Positions 56,801 to 64,000 of a DNA stretch of 64,000 bases are shown one piece after another. How positions within the stretch are numbered: the stretch's first letter is position 1; each line of letters starts with the position of its first letter. The notes under the pieces were generated by a model. The model saw only the letters and a list, made by a program, of their open reading frames with translations, was not told the DNA's origin and did no database searches. A program made the position numbers and the translations under genes. The stretch is taken from NCBI GenBank assembly GCA_004352715.1, contig SCFE01000001.1:7156143-7220142 (forward strand), read 5' to 3'. Source of the DNA: Hofstenia miamia (Eukaryota > Xenacoelomorpha > Acoela).

Positions 56801-58107
56801 TCATTTCACAATTGTGTTTTGTGCTGTGGCCATTTATAACTTTTCATTTCTCGCTCTTTATCAACGTCTAGGAGAGATAATCAACTTTTCATTTGGTACA
56901 ATTTTCAAAACATTTACAAAGCAGTGGGTATTATAACAATATATGATTTTTATAGTGATGCAACCAGACTACTCCTATGAGGATTAGATTTTACTATTGC
57001 TATTATTCATTTTTATATTTGTTTTTGTGTTAATGTTTTGTAGATATTATGCACTTTAAAATTTGCCTAGAATTTTCGTGTAGCAGTTGTTTTAATATTT
57101 TCTTTCACATTGCTTCTTTTAAGTCTGTTGAAAAACAATGGAATTGTGTCCTATTCAGTGACAGACACAAGGGGCATGATGAAATTTCCCCTGTCAGGTT
57201 TTCAAAACTGATTTTGATTGTTTAAATGAAAAAATTTTCGGCAAAAAAATTTTAAAAAACTAAGTCAAATAATTTTTAGTGTGCATCTTTTCAATATTTT
57301 CACATGGTCAAAACCGGAAAACGACCCCTTCGCATATAGATTCAATTTGTGAGGCTATCTACGAATTGTTTATCTATTCTATCTAAGCATTAAGTAAGAG
57401 TTGCTGTTTGCTGTTATCAACTTCTTTAGCTGTTAACAGCAAAATGGGAAGCCCTAAACATGCCAACTCTGTGAATGACAGCAATTTTTATTTAGCAGGA
57501 AGAAATTTTATCCTAGTGGTAATCATTGATTGGAAAAACAATTCGCTTATTTGTTGTGAAAAAAAGTATTTTCGCAAATTAAATTTGAATTTGAACAAAA
57601 TATATTATATTAGTAAATTTTGTTTATATGAATAGTTATATTTCCAATTGTGGGTTAGTTATTATATATCTGTTTTCATTTTCGTAATGCAATGAAAAAT
57701 TCGGTATGTTACACTAATTACAATATTCTATACTATTAATGTAATTCAGTTTGAAATGCATGATTAGTTTCGTAATGTACGATCACGGCGCAGTATTAAA
57801 TAGACTTGCCGGCTTATTTAACAAGTTTTATGATTTCGAAAATATGTATTTTGTATAAAAATGGATAACTCATATTGCTTGATGTTGATGCATACATTAT
57901 TTCGTACTTGATATTTTAATAGTGTAACCAAGTGATTTTAAATGCTTCTCTTTAGTCCAATTTTTACGACTTAGAAAACCTATAATTTCAAGTGAATACC
58001 ATCATGAAGACATTGAAGTCATTTGATTTTTTTAGGGTAAAGTTCAGATTGGCGATGTATTAGATGAAGTGCATCAAATCTCAGTCTACGACTGCAAACC
58101 ATCAACA
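41312..58107 (+). CDS. RUN-domain protein gene, 11 exons found, 3' part not found
   Basis: Exons at 41312-41342, 43041-43187, 48049-48130, 48173-48224, 48271-48378, 49414-49462, 49994-50052, 50097-50132, 50172-50224, 52834-52894 and 58036-58107 total 750 bp (250 codons). All splice phases agree and all identifiable introns are GT-AG. Residues 1 to about 140 form a RUN domain, the helical module that binds small GTPases or motors on vesicles: PLCEIIERIFRKGLK, FGFIKKDYWNWIE and TAQGRGRCFIRAAL are its visible signatures. After it come NASFLDETWNIP and YELVPALDLGLTIK. A PDZ-like loop (AAED, then GKVQIGDVLDEV) closes the part seen. The last exon ends in a good donor (GTAAGT), so more exons follow. 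Introns are of two kinds, 39-46 bp and 0.5-5.1 kb, and the large ones are filled with transposons. I cannot name the orthologue with confidence. Confidence 0.85.
41590..41650 (+). mobile_element. 3' end fragment of the APE-type LINE
   Basis: GTGTATGCCTTCAGCGGCTA and AATAAAGTCATT match the 3' end of the minus-strand LINE at 32947-32980, followed by an ATT-rich tail. It is an extreme 5' truncation inside the first intron of the RUN gene, in gene-sense orientation, and carries its own AATAAA. Confidence 0.8.
41908..41970. repeat. (TA)n microsatellite, about 30 units
   Basis: Pure TA tract that cuts off the C-terminal end of the adjacent Tc1-like transposase. Confidence 0.95.
41971..42550 (-). 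pseudogene. Tc1-like (DD34E) transposase fragment in intron 1
   Basis: The minus strand reads SDECVFQLHRNKIKLWS (first catalytic Asp, about 42400), MVWGAISSKG (42297), WILEQDGATPHTS (second Asp, about 42160) and WPPNSPDINPVENVW (Glu, about 42050). The spacing from second Asp to Glu leaves 34 residues, as in Tc1. A frameshift lies near 42310. The helix-turn-helix part is missing beyond the single N at 42550, and the C-terminus stops at the TA tract. Inactive. Confidence 0.85.
42733..42831. repeat. 24-bp perfect inverted repeat with 51-bp loop
   Basis: CTATTTTCGGATGTTTAGTT plus CTTA at 42733-42756 is the exact complement of 42808-42831. The outer bases (ATTG / CAAT) extend the symmetry with interruptions. 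It could be a hairpin RNA, a tiny foldback element, or a TE end. Confidence 0.85.
43041..43187 (+). CDS. RUN gene exon 2
   Basis: Begins at the single N that joins two contigs (43041). The first two bases complete the phase-1 codon from exon 1. It encodes HILKFNARVEEFKQSQ and, at its end, PLCEIIERIFRKGLK, the first RUN signature. Ends one base into a codon before GTGAGT. Its acceptor AG was lost at the contig join, so the true 5' edge is uncertain by a base or two. Confidence 0.75.
43188..44018. other. Intron 2, first part, nothing recognised
   Basis: AT-rich intronic sequence following donor GTGAGT. The open frame running past the donor (to 43306) is hydrophobic and is explained as intron read-through. 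Confidence 0.6.
44019..44733 (-). pseudogene. Decayed member of a widespread uncharacterised, TE-associated family
   Basis: Three frames in order: 44733-44449 (DLFRDLGLTKEKSKLLASRL), 44433-44140 (HQCFLCLWDSRDDQQHYIKK) and 44207-44019 (YGTGFQYLQEKFPGKTEAKV, then LNPLEKLAWQQF). This wording resembles a multi-copy uncharacterised protein family that I associate with many invertebrate genomes. I infer a transposon origin from its repetitiveness. Two frameshifts make it a pseudogene. It lies antisense in intron 2 of the RUN gene. Confidence 0.55.
44734..45737. other. Intron 2, middle part, nothing recognised
   Basis: No gene or TE terminus seen between the decayed minus-strand family member and the hAT element. 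Confidence 0.6.
45738..47667 (-). mobile_element. Complete-looking hAT transposon (1.93 kb) in intron 2
   Basis: Termini CAGGGATGCTCAAAAATTAA (45738) and its complement ending GAGCATCCCTG (47667) enclose one intact gene. Sub-terminally, the palindrome GAATTAATTCCGGAATTAAT with its final TC occurs on both sides (about 45832-45853 and 47541-47562) amid many TTAATT words, as expected of hAT sub-terminal binding sites. An exact 8-bp target duplication is not visible (ACCACCAA against CCCAGCAT), which suggests age or an edge rearrangement. Confidence 0.85.
45891..47384 (-). CDS. hAT-family transposase with BED zinc finger, intact 497-codon frame
   Basis: Single uninterrupted frame with ATG at 47384. 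Residues about 22-50 form a BED finger (WTCSCGKVL, then NLVSHIKSQH: C-x-C and H-x4-H). The RNase-H-like core shows LIIDGWTKTSTHFIGLF (first Asp, about residue 138), VVALTADNCETMKALSNLM (second Asp, about residue 204), CASHRFNLSV (C-x2-H) and NDTRWSSTGDMLKRY (the conserved Arg-Trp). The carboxyl dimerisation region has SNVVERFFSTAGFAYGDLRQ (catalytic Glu, about residue 457). The length is at the short end for the family. All key residues are present, so it may still encode an active DNA-cutting and pasting enzyme, or be under constraint. No intron. Antisense to the RUN gene. Confidence 0.9.
   Translation of the reverse strand: MDKGKALAARYFKLTDSSTHKWTCSCGKVLTAAKGYSNLVSHIKSQHPDYAKLPTEQLSIAFSNPSKKATNIYSWLRWVCLDLKPFEFVEQPLTREFTKLDPITVNTLKKYMDLVTKKVEEKISSLLPDRFALIIDGWTKTSTHFIGLFASIPYDNENGYKTVLLAFSPLHSETSFTARDHFDFITYVLCLYQKNLCNVVALTADNCETMKALSNLMNVPLIGCASHRFNLSVMQLIKAEEEGVKKVNALMGKLKNLKLAGQLRKLTELKPIQKNDTRWSSTGDMLKRYLELKVFISDPSISRDPAVLDYIPSAREEADLLILQEKLQKLNSVTLQLQANAIDLSDVRFLFDSISEEFPIVGEYCNPNARIVHSPEFEKAVVTVLEGKERQLSESQKVLMSSILKDTSAPVVDEEATTSYAAGIMKKRRLEKNTSNSAYMDCRFLLPTSNVVERFFSTAGFAYGDLRQRILPLNLEMQLFLKLNCDLWDSELVNDCL
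47791..47824. repeat. (GTT)n microsatellite
   Basis: About eleven units in intron 2, shortly upstream of the RUN gene's third exon. Confidence 0.9.
48049..48130 (+). CDS. RUN gene exon 3
   Basis: Acceptor TTTAG. Two bases complete the previous codon to CAA, then NSLFGFIKKDYWNWIETLPS, the Trp-rich RUN segment. Ends two bases into a codon before GTATTG. Confidence 0.9.
48173..48224 (+). CDS. RUN gene exon 4
   Basis: After a 42-bp intron (GTATTG to ACAG). One base completes an Arg codon, then INPHLAMVIRMIKDSRK, a RUN helix. Ends in phase 0 before GTTCTT, a weak but GT donor. Confidence 0.85.
48271..48378 (+). CDS. RUN gene exon 5
   Basis: After a 46-bp intron. 36 codons including TAQGRGRCFIRAALNKKIIQ, the Gly-Arg-Gly-Arg RUN signature. 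Donor GTATAG; reading on would meet the in-frame stop TAG at once. Confidence 0.9.
48379..49413. other. Intron 5, nothing recognised
   Basis: AT-rich. No TE or RNA seen. Confidence 0.6.
49414..49462 (+). CDS. RUN gene exon 6
   Basis: Acceptor AATTTTAG, codons YWYDLSQSPFANEDFR plus one base, donor GTAAAC. It follows directly on LTN of exon 5 in phase 0. Confidence 0.8.
49994..50052 (+). CDS. RUN gene exon 7
   Basis: Acceptor ATATTTAG. Two bases complete Glu, then IFIGLMYVITEFDFDLCLR, donor GTATGT. No in-frame stop; phase in 1, out 0. Confidence 0.85.
50097..50132 (+). CDS. RUN gene exon 8 (36 bp micro-exon)
   Basis: Between introns of 44 and 39 bp. Twelve codons, NASFLDETWNIP. Acceptor TTCTAG and donor GTAAGT are both strong. 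Confidence 0.9.
50172..50224 (+). CDS. RUN gene exon 9
   Basis: Acceptor TTCACAG. VFRKYELVPALDLGLTI and two bases of a Lys codon completed by the next exon. Donor GTTAGT. Confidence 0.9.
50225..50889. other. Intron 9, first part, nothing recognised
   Basis: Contains a short GC-rich patch (CTCCTGGGCCCTGGGG, about 50328) without coding signal. Confidence 0.6.
50890..52018 (-). mobile_element. Decayed Tc1-like element in intron 9
   Basis: Inverted ends: ACAGACAAAAATATGGAGAC near 50895 and CTCCATATTTTTGTCTGTAA near 51998-52016. The minus strand in between keeps islands of transposase: a start region MPKNNRLAIRKLIIQKFEE near 51740, a HHQDGARR-like segment near 51300, and PAQSPAISIIEYVWSELMSK near 51170-51230, where the final catalytic Glu is retained but the usual Asp-Leu-Asn-Pro is mutated. 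Many stops; inactive. Confidence 0.75.
52019..52833. other. Intron 9, last part, nothing recognised
   Basis: AT-rich, no gene or RNA seen. Confidence 0.6.
52834..52894 (+). CDS. RUN gene exon 10
   Basis: Acceptor AATTTAG. One base completes Lys, then YVDARAIVIDVDRMSLAAED, donor GTATGT. GC-richer than the flanking intron, as expected for coding sequence. Confidence 0.9.
52895..56650. other. Intron 10, first part, mostly unidentified
   Basis: Contains fragments that look like TE debris. A GCGGGAC...GTCCCGC foldback lies at 53742-53764 with repeated GGGACCAAA-like words to 53925. A GGGCCG-rich patch lies at 54415-54475, and repeated GCGATATTTTT words at 54330-54355. Nothing coding recognised; the Cys-rich plus frame at 55731-55964 has no supporting context. 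Confidence 0.5.
56653..56775. mobile_element. 123-bp MITE with CAGGGTGACC termini and TA duplication
   Basis: Starts CAGGGTGACCCAAAA and ends TTTTTTGGTCACCCTG, inverted, flanked by TA on both sides (56651-56652 and 56776-56777). TA target and size fit a Tc1/mariner-type MITE. Inside intron 10 of the RUN gene. Confidence 0.9.
57165..57330 (+). repeat. Diverged relative of the hAT-type MITE at 21340
   Basis: Shares CCCC-TGTCAGGTTTTCAAA, TTGATTTTGA-TG and TCAATATTTTCAC-like words with 21375-21510. Termini are degraded, so it is a fragment. Confidence 0.65.
58036..58107 (+). CDS. RUN gene exon 11 (last found)
   Basis: Acceptor TTTTTTTAG. 24 codons starting GKVQIGDVLDEVHQISVYD, donor GTAAGT. The GDVLDEV turn is PDZ-like. 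Later exons were sought to 64000 without a convincing match. Confidence 0.9.
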
Positions 58108-60506
58108 GTAAGTGGAATTCTAAACTCCTGTTGAATATTATAAAACCTAATCCCCTAAATACTTGTTTTAAGCCTTTCACTTTGGATATAATACAACTGT
58201 AGCTTTGATTTTCTTTTGAATAATTTACTTCAAAAGTTTAAAGCGTGCATGAGAAGAGTTCCTTTGTTAAATACATTTGTCCAGCTGTTCATCTTACATG
58301 ATTAATTTGATTTATTAGAATGAAATTAACTATTTCGTGCGTTTTGAGGATGTTTTGCTTGCAATTTATCTTTTATTTGTCAGATATATTTGTTATCTAA
58401 AATATAATTTAGATGGGTGATATACAGTACAATTGTTTAGGCCAAGTTAGCGGAAAAATCATATACTGCCCTGTTTGGTAATGAAATATAAAATATAAAA
58501 GGTTGCCTTCATGTTACTGATGTGGGCTGTTTTTCATAAACTATTTTCCAAAAGTTTAAAGTCCACTTAGTCATGCTGGTAGAGAAATATCATACAGTTT
58601 GCTGTTCTATGTGAACTTATTTACAACGTAGTAAATAGTGTTCACTACAATATAGGAATTTATGTTTTGCTAATGTCGGTGTTTTTCAAACTTTAATAAA
58701 CCAACAAGTCATAAGTAAACCAAAGGTCTGTATTTCAAATTTCAGAATTGTTGGATTTGTTGAAATCAATTAGTACTGGGAGGGTCCATTGTTTAAGCAA
58801 AGTATATTATCATGTATTATTTCTTCAAAATATGCAAGGCCTTTAATTTTTTTAGAAATGCAACGCCAAAAATTCAAATTTTCTCGTATTCATTGAAAAC
58901 TAGTATAGAAACAAATCCAAGTGAACAATTAGTATTTACTAGAAAGCGGCGGTTTTGAATTTATGGATCGATTCACAAAATCTATTTAATTTTTCGAAGT
59001 TCTAAGGCAGTATGAGACAAGAAACTGAATGGCGTTTTATCAAGCAAACATTAACTTCTATATTAAAATATGGACTTCTGCGATAAATAACGCAGAAGTC
59101 CATGATTAAACTTAACTCGGTCACCGGGCGATATCTAAAGCCACCTTGTTACAGTGTTTCTAAGAACTAGATAGAACTTATTTAGGATTTTCACTCATTT
59201 CGGTTTGTTCTCTGTTTAATTCTGAATTGTATTGAAAATTTCGTTCGATTTATATCGCCGCTTCTTAGTTTGCAACTTAATTGTACCTTTTGAAAGTGTG
59301 AGGTTTCTAAGCTCATGCTTTCTGATTTAAGAACATATTTGCACGTTGAAATCAAAATAAATAGTATTGAATCGTGATTATTCCCAATCGAGAGCATTGT
59401 TTTCTAAAGCATATTTTTTGAAAATTTACAAGTTTTCAATGCAAAAAGTAACCCTTTTAACCACAAATTGTATATATTTTTGGTTTGTCCAAATCTTCGT
59501 AGTTTAAATAGTTGAAATACTGTAAGTGCTTGTAATAGTTATCACTTGTTGAACTTCTTCAGATATCTTATGCATTTTCTATAACCACACCCACCAGTGT
59601 ACAGTGAAACCTACACAGCTCAAACTCAATAAGTGATTGATTTTCAATGAAATCGATTATATAATCTTCTAATGATAAAATGTTGAGCAATTTTTCTGCC
59701 TAGTGTCAGCTTGTAGGCTGAAAAGAAAGATCTGATTCCTGATATTTGACACTTAGCACTAAATCTTTACAACGTGACCATTGGAAACACACATTTGGTG
59801 TACAAAGAGAATTTAATGTTTGAAGTCATTTTTGACAATCCAACTGTTTATCTACTTTGAAAAAGGCTCTTTGCATTTTCATTTTGCAACTTTGTTAACA
59901 TTGTTGGTCGTTATTTGCAAATAATTCGTTGGATTTTTCGCATTCAAGATATAACTTATACTTTTTGACAATTCATATTTATCATCTGGTAGGAAGAAGG
60001 GAATTTCTTATTATATTATTATTAACCTTTTCAAGTCTGAATTTCAATAATTAGAAATTATTTAAATTAATTTCATACCATGTAATGTTATTATCCATTT
60101 ATCACGATTCTTTTGAAAATATATTTTTTCTTTTGTTTATTATATAGTCATTATGGACATATACATGTCACAATAGACTTTTAGTAGGACAATGTTCTCC
60201 CAGCAGACTTTCTTATCTGCAGGATACATATCCCTGGAGACTTGAAAGGGTTAAGGCGATTAAGCAAGTTAAAATCAACTCATTGCTCAGATTGAAAGCC
60301 TTTCTTGAGGGAGGGGGGTTGTTTCATTGTTTTATTCTCTGAATAATTAACAAACGAAAGTTCTGTAAGCACAAGATACATTTTATGATTGAGTTTCGTC
60401 ATGCTCGATGAAGTGGAACATATTAGTTTTTTCTTAAAAGAAACTCCACAAACAAATGTTTAGTAATTTTATTGTTTTTACAATTAATGGCCTAATTCAC
60501 TTAGAT
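58108..60506. other. Downstream intron or intergenic DNA, nothing recognised
   Basis: A candidate acceptor at about 58237 is followed by 22 open codons but does not look like the expected protein. A 37-codon plus frame at about 60226 is equally unsupported. Confidence 0.5.
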
Positions 60507-60514
60507 TGCTGACC

Positions 60515-61249
60515 CAGAGATGGAACCGGCTACCGGCCGGCTGAGGCCGGTTGGGCCGGGGCCGGCAATTTACCGGCCTGCAGCCACTTTTAAATTTCAT
60601 GAAAGGCCGGTAAAATTACCGGCCGAAATTATAAAAAATATTCTTGTTTTTTATTATAAACAGGGAATACTTTGTTTTGTTTGGGAGGAATTTCTATTAA
60701 AATCTAAAGTTCGAAAAAAATATTATGCTATAGCAATTTACAGTATTGCAATTTGAATAATAATTACATTTACATTCTGGAATCTCTCCTAAATTTTCCT
60801 ACAAACGGAGTTGTTCTGCTTTTTGATAGGGTAATTTTATTTTAGTTTTCTATGGAAATTACTAATAATATTAAAAAACCTGTTTATAATACTGAAAAAA
60901 TAATGTATAAGATTTACGCTTGTAATTTGAGAGACCTCATTCAAATAAAGNNNNNNNNNNNNNNNNNNNNNNNNNNNNNNNNNNNNNNNNNNNNNNNNNN
61001 NNNNNNNNNNNNNNNNNNNNNNNNNNNNNNNNNNNNNNNNNNNNNNNNNNNNNNNNNNNNNNNNNNNNNNNNNNNNNNNNNNNNNNNNNNNNNNNNNNNN
61101 NNNNNNNNNNNNNNNNNNNNNNNNNNNNNNNNNNNNNNNNNNNNNNNNNNNNNNNNNNNNNNNNNNNNNNNNNNNNNNNNNNNNNNNNNNNNNNNNNNNN
61201 NNNNNNNNNNNNNNNNNNNNNNNNNNNNNNNNNNNNNNNNNNNNNNNNN

Positions 61250-61284
<35 letters not shown>

Positions 61285-61418
61285 TACTTCATAGATTAAA
61301 TATAAAATGCAAATTTAATTTACCGGCTAAGACAGGCCGAAAACCGGCCGGCCGGTATTAGCTGTTGCCGGCCAACTACCGGCCCCGGCCTTAAAATTTT
61401 TGGCCGGTTCCAACTATG
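60515..61418. mobile_element. GC-rich hAT-type MITE with perfect 8-bp target duplication
   Basis: Termini CAGAGATGGAACCGGC (60515) and GCCGGTTCCAACTATG (61418) are inverted. The arms are packed with CCGGCC words for about 100 bp on each side. The flanking duplication TGCTGACC occurs at 60507-60514 and 61419-61426. The 299-N gap (60951-61249) and a (TA)n tract lie inside. The termini and 8-bp duplication indicate hAT. No transposase is visible. Confidence 0.9.
60951..61249. other. Assembly gap of 299 N inside the MITE
   Basis: The right flank is (TA)n, which probably caused the gap. Confidence 0.9.
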
Positions 61419-61426
61419 TGCTGACC

Positions 61427-64000
61427 AGAGTTTGTAGAGAAAGGAAAAACTGATAAGTGCTTGAAATATCGATGCGATAACTGCTTCTGCACAAAATTGC
61501 ACAGCATATTTTAGGATTAATGTACCACGTTTTGCATTTAATAAAGAGAATAGCACTGTTCAACAAAATAAAAACGTTTCATTGTTGTGTGGTGAATGTG
61601 TGTGATTTGATATCAGTTTTTCTCTATCATCTAAAGTTTATAAAAATCGGCTGCCATACTTAAATGAAATGTGTAACTTAAAATAAATGTTAAAATATTA
61701 ATACATAGTGTTCACCTTCCATATATCTAACGTTTACATGCAATTATCCGAAGTATATATATATATATATATATATAAATCATACGCTTTGTAGTTTTGC
61801 ACATTACATATTGACATATGATACATTTTCCGGAACAATTAGTGAAATTTATTAGGACCCGGTGTACATGTCTACCTTCATACTAATAATTTCTTGAATC
61901 CTTTAAGTTACTAACAAATAATCATTTTTCGGAAATAGGCCACACTTCCTTTTATACGATGTGTGTGCACAATAGTCCGAATGGCGTATACACTTATTTA
62001 ATGATAGTGAAATTATGCTTCAATGTAAAAGGATTCCTAATAAAATGTTGAACAAAAGAAGGAATGTTGTCATCATTGCCTTACATTCCACATTATATGA
62101 CACAGATGTAAACACCTCTTCTGTTTTAGAAATTCTGCTGCATTTAAATAGTGGTAAATAGTTAGCAGTGTATTGTCAGTCAGGGCAGATGACTGATCAT
62201 GGTGATATACGCATAGTCTTAAGTCATCACGCTTTTTATTCAACAACTCTGCATGTAGTGATTTATGCATATAATTTTGCAAAAATGACGTCTTCAACTA
62301 AACTTTTGTCGGAAGGTTCTCCTCAATAACATTGAGTTTGTAATTTTTAACGCGTACTAGTCAACAATTAAAAGATTTTTATGAATATTTTAATTTTGCA
62401 AATAACGCCAAAAACATAAGTGAAAATTCCACGTAACTAACAAAATCTTTATTAACGCTTATCAAGGCATATATGATGCCTGCAATTTGCAGGCTACTAT
62501 TAACTTAGTTTTTCACTTGCAATTGCTATTGACTTGATAGAATTTACAATGTTGTTATGTTTACTATAATAATTTGTCTAACAACTTTTTAATATAATTA
62601 TTACATTTTCCAAATTATTACATTTCTCAATATAATAAAAAAAATTCGTTTTTGTTTTCATTTACGCCTTGTCATATATTTTATAAGCGTTAATATTTTT
62701 GCTATACGCATTCTTTGAATACTGAGATCTCTAAGGCAAACACTTGAATATATTCAAACCAGTAAAAATTAGTGGTATATCAAAAGCAAGGTTGAACACA
62801 GGGTGTACAGATACAGAATGACCCTCATTTTCGTTCACTCCTTCAGAATTATATGTTCTCTGTTACTTTCACTCCAATAAAAACCGTGCCATGGGTTGCA
62901 TTCATTGATGTTTTCGGCGACTTTTTGTACAAAGCTGGCAACTGCAATGATATTGTGAATCAATTATTACAGTCATATGCCGTTGTTACTATCAAAAAGC
63001 TTCTAAATCGGGATAAGTGAATAAAAAAGTAAGTGATTCCATTAAGATATTGTAATGATAGAATACAGCTATCGCAACGTATTCAACCTAAATAAAGTAA
63101 GGCTGACAACAATTTCCACTGTGAAGGTAATACTCGGAACCACTTTTAAGTGATAGCATTTAACTGCTCATGTATTTTCTGTATCTGTGATATTTTTATC
63201 TATACATTTATGAATGTATTTGATTAATATCTTCCTGTTTTGTTTCTGTTAAAATATATTTATATATGTTGTTTATTCCATGTGGAAATTATAACCGTCT
63301 GCAGGAACATCAAAATTTCAATATCCTCTTAAACTCACCCAAATTTCTTTGTATGAAAGCCACACTTTAGATTTTCTGAATCGAGAATTCAATCATTGGC
63401 TAAGGTAATTGTGTTTTTTCAAATGCGTTCTTCTATTTTATAACAGATTGCATATTATTTTCCTTTGTGTTTTTTTAAAGTTAATCTGCATCAGAATGCA
63501 AATTTTAAAAACAGAATGTTGTGTTTACCTTTTGAGGATACATACGTTTTATTTCAAATGTGATAAATGCATCCATATTTTGGTGTGAATGCAAATTTAT
63601 TTTATCTTGAATATGAAATTTAAACAAAGTAAAGGGAACATATTTTGAAGTTTTAATAATACCTTCCTGCTTTTTGATGCATTTATCGGTTGGAAAGTAG
63701 ATAGAGCGTTTAGCACTTTTACTGTGTTAACCTCAAACTTGTTTTTTCGCTCCAAATTACCAACCTGGCTCTGTCCCATCGAGGTGTGCCGCGCCTCTGA
63801 CTTTGCGCATGTCACGCCTCAATGGATTTGGGATATCTTTGCATATATTTTTTCATGCGAAAATTCAGTGCTTCTATCAACATTTAATAATAAATTTAAG
63901 AAATTTATTTTAATATTTGACTTTTCTAGCTTAAAGAGGTCATTCTTCATTTTTTCTTACATTAATAATAGTTATATTTCTCTTGCATAAGTACGATGTT
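61427..64000. other. AT-rich stretch without a recognisable gene
   Basis: A (TA)n tract lies at about 61754-61776. A GC-richer patch at about 63755-63830 (GTGTGCCGCGCCTCTGACTT) could be an exon or TE fragment, but no clear splice-site pair or protein family supports it. Confidence 0.5.

Noticed and set aside
58238-58306. Candidate twelfth exon of the RUN gene (22 open codons after CAAAAG)
   Set aside because: Weak acceptor, runs into a stop, and does not resemble a PDZ-like continuation.
60226-60339. Plus frame of about 37 codons with VKINSLLRLKAFLEGGG
   Set aside because: No splice-site support, no family recognised, and length within chance.

Overview
This window is a piece of an animal nuclear genome, not a prokaryotic replicon. 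It is AT-rich, carries many (TA)n and (TAA)n microsatellites, assembly gaps and transposable-element (TE) remains, and contains one host gene whose exons join by GT-AG introns. The TE set (R4/Dong-like and APE-type non-LTR elements, Tc1, hAT, piggyBac and a Polinton/Maverick) is metazoan. Four introns of 39-46 bp suggest an invertebrate with very small introns. I cannot name the phylum.

Layout. 1-1.3 kb: a reverse transcriptase fragment on the minus strand and a tandem tRNA-Val unit cut by a gap. 2.3-8 kb: AT-rich DNA, a decayed non-LTR retroelement and a decayed Tc1 element. 8.1-12.4 kb: a retroelement with a restriction-like endonuclease (R4/Dong-like), flanked on both sides by (TAA)n. It is artificially lengthened by two unmerged contig overlaps. 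14.4-28.6 kb: a composite bounded by long inverted repeats, containing decayed Polinton integrase and double-jelly-roll capsid segments. It is interrupted by a piggyBac, a hAT-type MITE, another inverted repeat pair and an LTR-retroelement integrase fragment. 28.9-30 kb: an unrecognised minus-strand frame of about 317 codons with one stop. 32.2-36.6 kb: a second, 5'-truncated R4/Dong-like copy meets a nearly full-length APE-type LINE tail to tail on a short TAA tract. 36.6-39.8 kb: arrays of an iterated motif with a period of about 30 bp, around gaps.

41.3-58.1 kb holds the host gene, on the plus strand: eleven exons of a RUN-domain protein. The exons sum to exactly 250 codons with every splice phase matching, and the gene continues beyond the last exon found. 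Its large introns hold a Tc1 fragment, a LINE 3' end, an intact hAT transposase gene, a second Tc1 and a 123-bp MITE. 60.5-61.4 kb holds a GC-rich hAT-type MITE with a perfect 8-bp target duplication. The rest is AT-rich sequence in which I see no gene.

The TEs are mobile or formerly mobile elements rather than a cooperating system. The most informative structures are the Polinton relic, the repeated use of TAA tracts by retroelements, and the new gene model with minute introns.
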